Positions 1 to 5,482 of a stretch of 5,643 nucleotides of DNA are shown piece after piece. The notes below the pieces were generated by a model. It was not told the DNA's origin. It saw only the letters and a program-made list of their open reading frames with translations, and ran no database searches. The stretch is from contig URFD01000098.1 of the NCBI GenBank assembly GCA_900547015.1, positions 1 to 5,643 on the forward strand. The letters run 5' to 3'. How positions within the stretch are numbered: the first letter of the stretch is position 1; each line of letters begins with the position of its first letter. Both the position numbers and the translations under genes were made by a program. The DNA comes from an uncultured Oscillospiraceae bacterium. GTDB taxonomy: Bacteria > Bacillota > Clostridia > Oscillospirales > Ruminococcaceae.

Positions 1-18
1 AGCGAGTTTGGCAGATGA
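1..18 (+). CDS. possible 3' end of an upstream gene (partial)
   Basis: Reading from base 1, the frame gives Ser-Glu-Phe-Gly-Arg and then TGA at 16-18. That stop overlaps the ATG at 15-17 in the ATGA arrangement typical of translationally coupled bacterial genes. The next gene lacks a clear Shine-Dalgarno sequence in the few bases visible, which fits coupling. Only five codons are in the window, so the protein cannot be identified and the overlap could be chance. Confidence 0.35.
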   Translation, partial: SEFGR

Positions 19-755
19 GCAAAAAGACAGGGCTTTCCAAAAAACAAACAATCTATTCCGCCGCAACTTTGTTGATGCTTCTGTCAGGAGCTGCCGGCGG
101 CCTTCGGAATGCAGGAGCATGGATTCTGCTGGCTTTGGCAGGACTGCTCGGCGGAGGCGTTTTTCTTGAAAAGAGGATGGGGAGGGAGCAAACGGTGTTT
201 TCGGTTTTGGCAGGAGTTCTGCTGGTTGGGCTGATTCTTCATGCCGTGATTTGGAACTATTTCGCCTTTGGACGGCAGCCGCAGGAGGGCGGGGAAGCTA
301 CGGTGATTGTGCTGGGTTGCAAGGTCAACGGGGATACCCCCTCTACGATGCTGCGCCGCCGACTGCTGCGTGCCAGAGATTATCTTTTGGAAAATCCGGA
401 AGCCAAGTGTATTGTCTCCGGGGGACGCGGTGAAAACGAAAGCTACAGCGAAGCGTATGTGATGAAAAAGTTTTTGACCGAAAATGGCATTGACGCCCAG
501 CGGATTTATGAGGAGGACCGTTCGATTAACACGGACACCAATATCCGCTATTCCCTTGAGATTGTCCGCAGTCAGGGTTTAAGTCCTCGGCTGGTAATCT
601 GCACCGATGGCTTTCACCAGCTGCGTGCGTGGATGTATGTCAAGCGGAATGGGATGGATGCGGCAGCGATTTCCGGAAAAACACCGTTGTGGGTGATTCC
701 ATCCTATGCGGTTCGGGAGCTGGCAGGAATTTTTAAGATGGTTTTGCTGGGCTGA
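15..755 (+). CDS. DUF218 (SanA/YdcF-like) family membrane protein
   Basis: This 246-residue protein has a short basic N-terminus (KK at 3-4 and 9-10) and about three hydrophobic segments near residues 12-30, 34-51 and 61-82. A DUF218 domain follows from about residue 94 to 235. Recognisable family signatures are VIVLGCKV (97-104), the arginine-rich stretch at 114-121, VSGG (134-137), SEA (145-147), an acidic/Asn segment EDRSINTDTN (167-176), TDGFHQLRA (198-206) and PSYAVRE (229-235). Members such as E. coli SanA and YdcF are membrane-linked or nucleotide-binding proteins tied to envelope integrity, but their biochemical activity is poorly defined. The three N-terminal helices suggest that this protein is anchored in the cytoplasmic membrane. 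The ATG at 15 lies right at the window edge and overlaps a possible upstream stop, so coupling to a preceding gene is likely. The gene seems to belong to a transcription unit upstream of the thyX promoter. Family assignment is firm; function is unknown. Confidence 0.85.
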   Translation: MSKKTGLSKKQTIYSAATLLMLLSGAAGGLRNAGAWILLALAGLLGGGVFLEKRMGREQTVFSVLAGVLLVGLILHAVIWNYFAFGRQPQEGGEATVIVLGCKVNGDTPSTMLRRRLLRARDYLLENPEAKCIVSGGRGENESYSEAYVMKKFLTENGIDAQRIYEEDRSINTDTNIRYSLEIVRSQGLSPRLVICTDGFHQLRAWMYVKRNGMDAAAISGKTPLWVIPSYAVRELAGIFKMVLLG

Positions 756-815
756 TGGGAACGGTTGTGGTCAAATCTCACAAGTTGGAGCGGGGAGACG
801 CGAGATATTTTGCCC

Positions 816-844
816 TGTTCAAGCCGCTACCGATTTGGTATAAT
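816..844 (+). promoter_or_regulatory. candidate sigma-A promoter for thyX (extended -10)
   Basis: A perfect TATAAT lies at 839-844, preceded by TGG at 836-838, which makes a TGn extended -10 element. A weak -35 candidate, TGTTCA (816-821, three of six consensus bases), sits 17 bases upstream. An extended -10 can compensate for a poor -35. Transcription would start near 851 and leave a leader of about 50 bases before the thyX ATG at 901. It lies in the largest gap between complete genes in the window, just where a new unit would begin. Pattern match only. Confidence 0.6.
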
Positions 845-886
845 ATATGGTAGCGAACTGGAATCAACGGAAAAATTTGAGAATAT

Positions 887-893
887 GGAGGGA
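887..893 (+). promoter_or_regulatory. thyX ribosome binding site (decides the start)
   Basis: GGAGGGA lies seven bases before the ATG at 901. An in-frame ATG also exists at 847, but it falls inside the TATAATATATGG promoter stretch and has no Shine-Dalgarno sequence. The 901 start also gives the N-terminus expected for ThyX, so 901 is preferred. Confidence 0.75.
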
Positions 894-900
894 TGTCCGG

Positions 901-1659
901 ATGGCAAAGGTTACATTGATTGCTCATACACCGGAACCGGAAAAACTGATTGCAGCGGCTGCCAAGCTGTGCTACAGCCCAGCCACCATCGAGGATTTGA
1001 TGGAGGACTTGGACGAACAGAAAACAGCCAATTTTTTAAATATGCTGACCGATATTGGACACCAAAGTCCAATCGAACACATTAGCTTTACATTTGGCAT
1101 TGAGGAGGTCTCGCGCACTCTGCTTGCCCAAATTACCCGTCATCGGATTGCTTCCTTTTCGGTGCAGAGCCAGCGGTATGTGAAGGAAAACAGCTTCTCC
1201 TTCGTCACTCCGCCGGAAATCGCAGCCGACCCGAAGGCATCGGAGCTGTATCAGCAGGCGATGGAATCCTCTTACCGGTCCTATCTGGAGCTGGCAGAGC
1301 TGCTGCAAAGGAAGCACTTTGCCCAGATGGTAGAGCAGGGAATGGAGGAGAAGAAGGCTCGCAGTGCGGCTGAGAAAAAGGCTATCGAGGACGCGCGCTT
1401 TGTTTTGCCGAATGCCTGCGAAACCAAGATGATGCTGACGATGAATGCGCGCAGTTTGATGAACTTTTTCCGCCTGCGCTGCTGCAACCGCGCCCAGTGG
1501 GAGATTCGGGATGTTGCAATCCAGATGCTGGAGCTGGTTCGCCCGGTTGCACCGACCCTCTTTGCAAAGGCCGGCCCGGGTTGCCTGACCGGAGCTTGCC
1601 CGGAAGGAAGGATGACCTGCGGAAAAATCAACGAGGTGCGAAAGGCATTTTTGGGTTAA
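901..1659 (+). CDS. thyX: FAD-dependent thymidylate synthase ThyX
   Basis: ThyX converts dUMP to dTMP in the cytoplasm, using 5,10-methylene-THF as carbon donor and NADPH with FAD as reductant. It releases THF instead of dihydrofolate. The 252-residue protein has the diagnostic ThyX motif RHRX7S (R80-H81-R82 to S90) within a stretch also containing Q91-R92-Y93. It also has the conserved GHQSPIEH block (53-60), EDARFVLP (163-170), NARSLMNFF (182-190) and RAQWEI (197-202). Length matches the family. A C-terminal cysteine cluster (C228, C233, C240) resembles ThyX tails I associate with Clostridia. The start at 901 follows a good ribosome binding site and a strong -10 element. The next gene, 41 bases on, is thymidylate kinase, the following step in dTTP synthesis, which strongly supports the assignment. 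No thyA is visible here. Confidence 0.97.
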   Translation: MAKVTLIAHTPEPEKLIAAAAKLCYSPATIEDLMEDLDEQKTANFLNMLTDIGHQSPIEHISFTFGIEEVSRTLLAQITRHRIASFSVQSQRYVKENSFSFVTPPEIAADPKASELYQQAMESSYRSYLELAELLQRKHFAQMVEQGMEEKKARSAAEKKAIEDARFVLPNACETKMMLTMNARSLMNFFRLRCCNRAQWEIRDVAIQMLELVRPVAPTLFAKAGPGCLTGACPEGRMTCGKINEVRKAFLG

Positions 1660-1700
1660 TCAGGCCAAAATGCAGCCAGAAAGAGAGGATGGAAGCTGGA

Positions 1701-2378
1701 ATGAAGGGAAAACTGATTATTGTGGAGGGCTTGGACGGAAGCGGAAAGAGCACACAGATCGAGCTTCTTCGCAAGCGTGCGGAAGAACAGGGAGTCTGGG
1801 TGCGCCAGATAAAATTTCCCAATTATGAGGAGGACTCTTCTGCGCTGGTTCGGGCATATCTAAACGGGGAGCTGGGCGGCCTGCATGAAATCAATGCGTA
1901 TGCGGCTTCGACCCTCTACAGTGTGGACCGCTATGCAACATGGCGCCGCCACATGAAGGAAGATTATGATGCCGGATGTATCTTCCTGCTGGACCGCTAC
2001 ACCACTTCGAATATGTATCACCAGACAACCAAGCTGCCGGAAGCGCAGTGGGATGAGTTTCTCGGCTGGCTGGAGGATTTGGAGTACGACAAGATGGAGC
2101 TGCCCCGCCCGGATTTGGTGCTGTATCTGGATATGGAGCCGCAGACCTCCCGCAAGCTGCTGGAAAAGCGCTATCATGGAGATGAAAGCCGAAAGGATTT
2201 GCACGAGGCGGACTTCCAGTACCTGCTTTCCTGCCGCAGGACTGCGCTGTATGCGGCTCAGAAAAATCATTGGCAGGTGCTGCACTGCTGTGACGGAGAG
2301 CTTCCTCTGCCAATCGAAACGATTGAAGAAATGGTGTGGGAAAAAGCTCAGCCACTGCTTGCAGAAAAAATAAAATAA
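1701..2378 (+). CDS. tmk: thymidylate kinase (dTMP kinase)
   Basis: This enzyme phosphorylates dTMP to dTDP with ATP, the step after ThyX. The 225-residue protein opens with a Walker A loop GLDGSGKST (10-18). It has FPNYEEDSS (39-47) where the family carries the FPR/FP-type substrate loop, YSVDRYATW (73-81), the DRY segment (98-100) followed by TTSNMYHQ, and LVLYLDMEP (139-147) before the arginine/lysine-rich lid region (151-165). It is slightly longer than the roughly 205-215 residue E. coli and Bacillus type and looks like the clostridial variant. The ATG at 1701 is chosen because it puts the P-loop at the usual distance; AGGA at 1686-1689 lies about 11 bases upstream. A second in-frame ATG at 1689 would add four residues but has a worse-placed ribosome binding site. 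It is probably cotranscribed with thyX. Specificity for dTMP rests on homology and on the neighbour. Confidence 0.93.
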   Translation: MKGKLIIVEGLDGSGKSTQIELLRKRAEEQGVWVRQIKFPNYEEDSSALVRAYLNGELGGLHEINAYAASTLYSVDRYATWRRHMKEDYDAGCIFLLDRYTTSNMYHQTTKLPEAQWDEFLGWLEDLEYDKMELPRPDLVLYLDMEPQTSRKLLEKRYHGDESRKDLHEADFQYLLSCRRTALYAAQKNHWQVLHCCDGELPLPIETIEEMVWEKAQPLLAEKIK

Positions 2379-2383
2379 AAAAG

Positions 2384-2422
2384 TAAAATTGGTTTGAAAA
2401 AGGCGCAGCAAAGGGTTGTGCC
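2384..2422 (+). other. A-rich spacer with weak -10-like box and imperfect hairpin
   Basis: The 70-base gap after tmk starts with an A-rich run (from about 2365) containing TAAAAT at 2384-2389. It then has an imperfect hairpin: GGCGCAGC (2402-2409) pairs with GTTGTGCC (2415-2422) through eight pairs, two of them G-U, with a five-base loop. No T-run follows on the plus strand, so it does not read as a terminator. The -10-like box has only a poor -35 candidate (TTGCAG, 2359-2364, spacer 19). It might be a weak secondary promoter with a structured leader, or nothing. Confidence 0.25.
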
Positions 2423-2435
2423 GTGGGAAATGAAG

Positions 2436-2442
2436 AAGGGGA
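2436..2442 (+). promoter_or_regulatory. ribosome binding site supporting a TTG start
   Basis: AAGGGGA lies six bases before the TTG at 2449. No in-frame ATG precedes that TTG closely, and the next in-frame Met codon (residue 14) would remove conserved N-terminal sequence. The site therefore argues for TTG as the true initiation codon. Confidence 0.7.
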
Positions 2443-2448
2443 ATTTGT

Positions 2449-3342
2449 TTGAATTTTCACAGGATTACACTACAGGATCAAAAATGGATGGAGGAGCTGC
2501 TGGGCTATTCTGGCTACAACAGCTGCGAATACAGCTTTACCGACCTCTTTAACTGGGGTCATGTTCACCTGACCGAGGTTGCTCGCATGGGGGACTTCGG
2601 CATTGTTCGCAGCGGATTTAAAGAGTTTTCCTATCTGTATCCCTTTGGCCGCGGAGATGTCCGTCCGGTCATCGAGGCGATGATGGAGGATGCTCGGGAG
2701 AATCATGTCAACTTTACCATCTCGCTGATTCTGGAGCCGATGAAAAAAGAACTGGAGACACTGTTCCCGCAGCTCTTTGTCTACAATGAAGAGCGTGCTT
2801 ATTTTGACTATATTTATACGCAGGAATCTCTGGCAACGCTGCACGGCAGACAGCTCAGCGGAAAGAGAAACCACATCAACGCCTTTAAAAAGCAGTATCC
2901 CGATTGGAGCTTTGAGCAAATCACAGCAGACAATATCGCGGAGTGCTGGCAGATGAATGAGGAATGGAGCGCCCGCAACGAGCTGTCTCTGGGAAGCGGA
3001 CTGCTCAAGGAGAATTCAGCGCTCAAAAGTGCGTTCGACCATTTCTTCGAGGAGAATCTGGTCGGCGGTCTGATTCGCGCCAATGGCAAGGTCATCGCCT
3101 ACTCAATGGGACATCCGCTTAACAGTGACACCTTTGTGGTCCATTTTGAGAAAGCGTTTGATGAGATTCGCGGAGCTTATCAGATGATCAACCAGCAGTT
3201 CGCGCTTCATTGTTGTCAGGGATACACCTATGTCAACCGCGAGGACGACACCGGCTCAGAGGGACTGAGAAAAGCAAAGCTGTCCTATCTGCCGTACCTC
3301 CTCCTCAAAAAGTATAATGTCCAGCTGGCAGACGAGCTGTAA
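2449..3342 (+). CDS. DUF2156/COG4866 family protein (PG lysyltransferase C-terminal-like fold)
   Basis: This 297-residue soluble protein starts at TTG. It resembles the COG4866/DUF2156 family, whose fold is a pair of GNAT-like domains related to the C-terminal domain of phosphatidylglycerol lysyltransferase (MprF). Family-like features are the aromatic N-terminal part with YSFTDLFNW (28-36), the YFDYIYTQESL block (118-128), GKRNHINAFKK (138-148), EEWSAR (171-176), the central strand region LVGGLIRANGKVIAYSMG (204-221), HFEKA (232-236) and the C-terminal NREDD (263-267) with GLRKAKLSYLP (272-282). Unlike MprF it has no membrane segments, so lipid modification cannot be assumed. Substrate and cofactor (acyl-CoA or aminoacyl-tRNA) cannot be read from the sequence. 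The GNAT gene begins 17 bases downstream, which suggests that the two are coexpressed. Family call is fairly sure; function is unknown. Confidence 0.82.
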   Translation: MNFHRITLQDQKWMEELLGYSGYNSCEYSFTDLFNWGHVHLTEVARMGDFGIVRSGFKEFSYLYPFGRGDVRPVIEAMMEDARENHVNFTISLILEPMKKELETLFPQLFVYNEERAYFDYIYTQESLATLHGRQLSGKRNHINAFKKQYPDWSFEQITADNIAECWQMNEEWSARNELSLGSGLLKENSALKSAFDHFFEENLVGGLIRANGKVIAYSMGHPLNSDTFVVHFEKAFDEIRGAYQMINQQFALHCCQGYTYVNREDDTGSEGLRKAKLSYLPYLLLKKYNVQLADEL

Positions 3343-3359
3343 TAAAGGAGAGAAGGGCT

Positions 3360-4250
3360 ATGACGGAAATCAGGCTGCTGACAGCAGAGGACCACGATGC
3401 AGTCGAACAGATGAAGCAGATTTGGCGGGAATGCTTTGACGCAGAGGATGCTTATCTGGAGCTGTATTTTTCTGTCCGCTATCGACCGGAGGAAACGCTG
3501 GTCTATTGCGAGGACGGACAGGTTCTCGGGATGCTGACCATCCTGCCGTGTACCTGCCGAGCGCCGTGGAACGGTCAGATGCGCCAGTATCGGGGAGCCT
3601 ACCTCTTTGCAGTGGGAACGCTCCTGCAGGCGCAGGGCAGAGGAATCGCCACAAAGCTGTTGTCCGAAGCAGATCGGTATCTGCAAAGCAGTGGAGTCGA
3701 GGTATCGATGCTCGCTCCGGCAGAGCCAAGCCTCTTTCAGTTCTATGAACAGCGAGGCTATGAACCTTGGTTCTTCCAGCAAAGAGGCTGTCTGCCCGCG
3801 GTGGAGCAAGGAGAATCGACCCTTCGCCTGAAGGCTCTAACTGCTCGGGAGTATGCCGACCATTACAGTCGTCTGCTGCCGCAGGATGCGATGGTTTGGC
3901 CGGAGGATGCCTTCCCCTTTGCCGAGGGAGAAAGCAGACTGTATCATGGCGGACTGTATGCCTTGATGCAGGGCGAGCGCCAAGTAGCCATCTGCAACCT
4001 GTACCGCTATCAGCCGCAGACGGTCATCGTGAAGGAGATTCTGGTGGAGCCCGGCGAAGATGAGCCGTCGGTGGTTGAGGAGCTAAGGCGGCAGTTTCCA
4101 CAGGCAGGGCTTGACCTCTGCTTGCCGGCAAATGCACCGGGAAGGAAAGAGCTGGCGCTGACGCCGGTGGCGATGCTTCGGTTTTACGGAGCAGAACAGG
4201 AAAAACCGCAAAATACACAGCGGGCTTATTGCTCGTTTTTGTTGGACTAA
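3360..4250 (+). CDS. GNAT family N-acetyltransferase with a second C-terminal domain
   Basis: This 296-residue protein has a classic GNAT domain in its first ~145 residues. Strand-rich EETLVYCEDGQVLGML (44-59) leads into the acetyl-CoA pyrophosphate-binding loop QAQGRGIA (90-97, pattern Q-x-x-G-x-G/A). SMLAPAEPSLFQFYEQRGYE (116-135) follows, giving the motif B region with the usual FYExxGF/Y ending. Residues ~155-296 form a second domain without an obvious acetyl-CoA loop. It could be a degenerate GNAT copy or a substrate-recognition domain, broadly like Eis-type architecture. The protein ends in the hydrophobic SFLLD. An AAAGGAG ribosome binding site (3344-3350) stands nine bases before the ATG. 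The acceptor (small molecule, antibiotic or protein) is not predictable. Adjacent to the DUF2156 gene with a 17-base gap, so likely cotranslated from one mRNA. Confidence 0.88.
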   Translation: MTEIRLLTAEDHDAVEQMKQIWRECFDAEDAYLELYFSVRYRPEETLVYCEDGQVLGMLTILPCTCRAPWNGQMRQYRGAYLFAVGTLLQAQGRGIATKLLSEADRYLQSSGVEVSMLAPAEPSLFQFYEQRGYEPWFFQQRGCLPAVEQGESTLRLKALTAREYADHYSRLLPQDAMVWPEDAFPFAEGESRLYHGGLYALMQGERQVAICNLYRYQPQTVIVKEILVEPGEDEPSVVEELRRQFPQAGLDLCLPANAPGRKELALTPVAMLRFYGAEQEKPQNTQRAYCSFLLD

Positions 4251-4269
4251 TCGGAATCAAGAAGGATAG

Positions 4270-4277
4270 AAAAGGAG
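4270..4277 (+). promoter_or_regulatory. DJ-1 gene ribosome binding site (decides the start)
   Basis: AAAAGGAG lies eight bases before the ATG at 4286. The reading frame extends further upstream to an ATG at 4229, which lies inside the end of the preceding gene and would add a 19-residue non-homologous extension. The 4286 start gives the canonical DJ-1 N-terminus, a beta strand directly followed by GFEEME. Confidence 0.8.
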
Positions 4278-4285
4278 CTGAGATC

Positions 4286-4843
4286 ATGGTAACCGTATTT
4301 CTGGCGAACGGCTTCGAGGAAATGGAGGCTCTGGCGCCAATCGACCTGCTCAGACGGGCAGGAGTGTCGGTGCAGACCGCGGCAGTGGGAACCAACCCTG
4401 CGCTTCACGGCGGACGAATTGTGACAGGAGCACATGGCGTTCCGGTGCTGTGTGACATATCGGTGGACCAGCTTTCCGCCGAGGAGATGGAAATGCTGAT
4501 TCTTCCCGGAGGAGGTCTGGGTACCGAGAATCTGGACCGCTCTGCTCAGGTCGACCAATGGCTGAGATATGCAGACGAGCACGGGATTTTTGTCGGTGCC
4601 ATCTGCGCCGCACCGTCCATTTTGGGCAAGCGGGGCCTGCTGAACGGCCGAAAAGCAACGGCATATCCGGGTTGCGAGCCGGAGGGCGCTGTGATCGACG
4701 GTAGCAGCGTGGTTCAGGACGGCAGTTACATCACAGCAAAGGGTGCGGGAGTCTGTCTGGAGTTTGCGCTCCGGCTGGTTGCCTGCCTCAGAGGAGAACC
4801 TGCCGCACAGGCAGTAAAGGATGAGATCCAATGCCAAAGATAG
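4286..4843 (+). CDS. DJ-1/PfpI family protein
   Basis: This 185-residue protein is the size of DJ-1/YajL proteins and has their landmarks. The first strand VTVFLANGF is followed by EEMEALAPIDLLRRAGV (11-27), with Glu14 at the position of human DJ-1 Glu18. Next come LILPGGGLGTENL (71-83) and the nucleophile elbow GAICAAPSILG (104-114), with Cys107 matching DJ-1 Cys106. ITAKGAG (149-155) with LEFALRLV (158-165) matches the conserved C-terminal helix. The residue 20 positions after the nucleophile is Tyr127, where human DJ-1 has His126. Family members are reported as glyoxalases, chaperones, oxidative-stress sensors or deglycases (the last debated), all cytoplasmic. An exact activity cannot be chosen here. 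Its 3' end overlaps the cyclo-ligase gene by 13 bases, implying translational coupling. Two further cysteines (56 and 130) are near conserved loops. Confidence 0.92.
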   Translation: MVTVFLANGFEEMEALAPIDLLRRAGVSVQTAAVGTNPALHGGRIVTGAHGVPVLCDISVDQLSAEEMEMLILPGGGLGTENLDRSAQVDQWLRYADEHGIFVGAICAAPSILGKRGLLNGRKATAYPGCEPEGAVIDGSSVVQDGSYITAKGAGVCLEFALRLVACLRGEPAAQAVKDEIQCQR

Positions 4844-5448
4844 ATTTGAGATTATATAAAAAAGAGATTCGGTCGCAGATGAGAAGGATTCGCCGCGAGA
4901 TGCCCGAGGAGGTCATGCAGCAGAAGGACCGTGAAATTTATGAGCGCTTGATTTCGATGGAGCAGTACCGTCGGGCAAGCACCGTTGTGCTCTATGTTTC
5001 CAAGGAGCTGGAGGTGGACACCCGACAGCTGATGGAAAAGGCATGGGAGGATGGAAAACGGGTAGCGGCTCCGCGCTGCATTGAAAATACCCACCTGATG
5101 AATATGCACCTGATTCGCAGTATGGACGATTTGCGGGAAGGGGCTTATGGAATTTTGGAGCCGGACGAGTCCCTGCCAATTCTCACACAGACCAAAAACG
5201 CAGTCTGCATCGTGCCTGCCTTCTGCAACGATTATCGCGGCTACCGCGTCGGCTATGGGGGAGGATACTACGACCGCTATCTTTCCCACTTTGAAGGGGT
5301 CAAAATCGGTGTGAATTACAGCGACTGCGTTCGTCCAAGATTGCTTGGCGGAAGATACGATGTTCCAATCGATGTGCTGGTCACCGACCGCTACATTCGC
5401 CGCTGTTGCCCTGCACGCACCGGCAGATTGAAAAAGCACCCGCGGTAG
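4831..5448 (+). CDS. 5-formyltetrahydrofolate cyclo-ligase (MTHFS)
   Basis: The enzyme uses ATP to convert 5-formyl-THF (folinate) to 5,10-methenyl-THF, clearing an inhibitory folate and feeding one-carbon metabolism. The 205-residue protein has the family's basic N-terminal helix KKEIRSQMRRIRREM (10-24), VLYVSKELEVDT (53-64, including the conserved Glu61 region), GKRVAAPRC (75-83), GAYGILEPDES (104-114), IVPAFCND (127-134) and the signature VGYGGGYYDRYL (140-151), the glycine-rich nucleotide/folate-binding loop. A basic tail (191-205) follows. The start at 4831 lies inside the end of the DJ-1 gene in another frame, with AAAGG at 4816-4820 as a plausible ribosome binding site. In proteobacteria the equivalent gene is ygfA/fau; no symbol is assigned here. 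It sits in the same probable transcript as thyX, which consumes methylene-THF. Confidence 0.93.
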   Translation: MPKIDLRLYKKEIRSQMRRIRREMPEEVMQQKDREIYERLISMEQYRRASTVVLYVSKELEVDTRQLMEKAWEDGKRVAAPRCIENTHLMNMHLIRSMDDLREGAYGILEPDESLPILTQTKNAVCIVPAFCNDYRGYRVGYGGGYYDRYLSHFEGVKIGVNYSDCVRPRLLGGRYDVPIDVLVTDRYIRRCCPARTGRLKKHPR

Positions 5449-5482
5449 CCAACCGACTTGGGAGGACGAAAGGAGATAAATC

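Noticed and set aside
765..783. Short inverted repeat TTGTG/CACAA after the DUF218 gene as terminator or operator
   Set aside because: The stem is only five pairs with a nine-base loop and no T-run; such repeats arise by chance.
847..900. Upstream in-frame ATG for thyX
   Set aside because: It lies within the promoter -10 region, has no ribosome binding site and adds 18 non-family residues; the ATG at 901 is better.
765..1085. 106-codon plus-strand frame starting at 765
   Set aside because: It overlaps the start of thyX in another frame, has no ribosome binding site, and its product has no family features.
2402..2422. Hairpin as a Rho-independent terminator after tmk
   Set aside because: No T-run follows on the plus strand. 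On the minus strand a T-run does follow, but the two G-U pairs become A-C mismatches and there is no minus-strand gene to terminate.
2430..2552. 40-codon frame from the ATG at 2430
   Set aside because: It contains the ribosome binding site of the DUF2156 gene, lies mostly inside that gene in another frame and has no ribosome binding site of its own.
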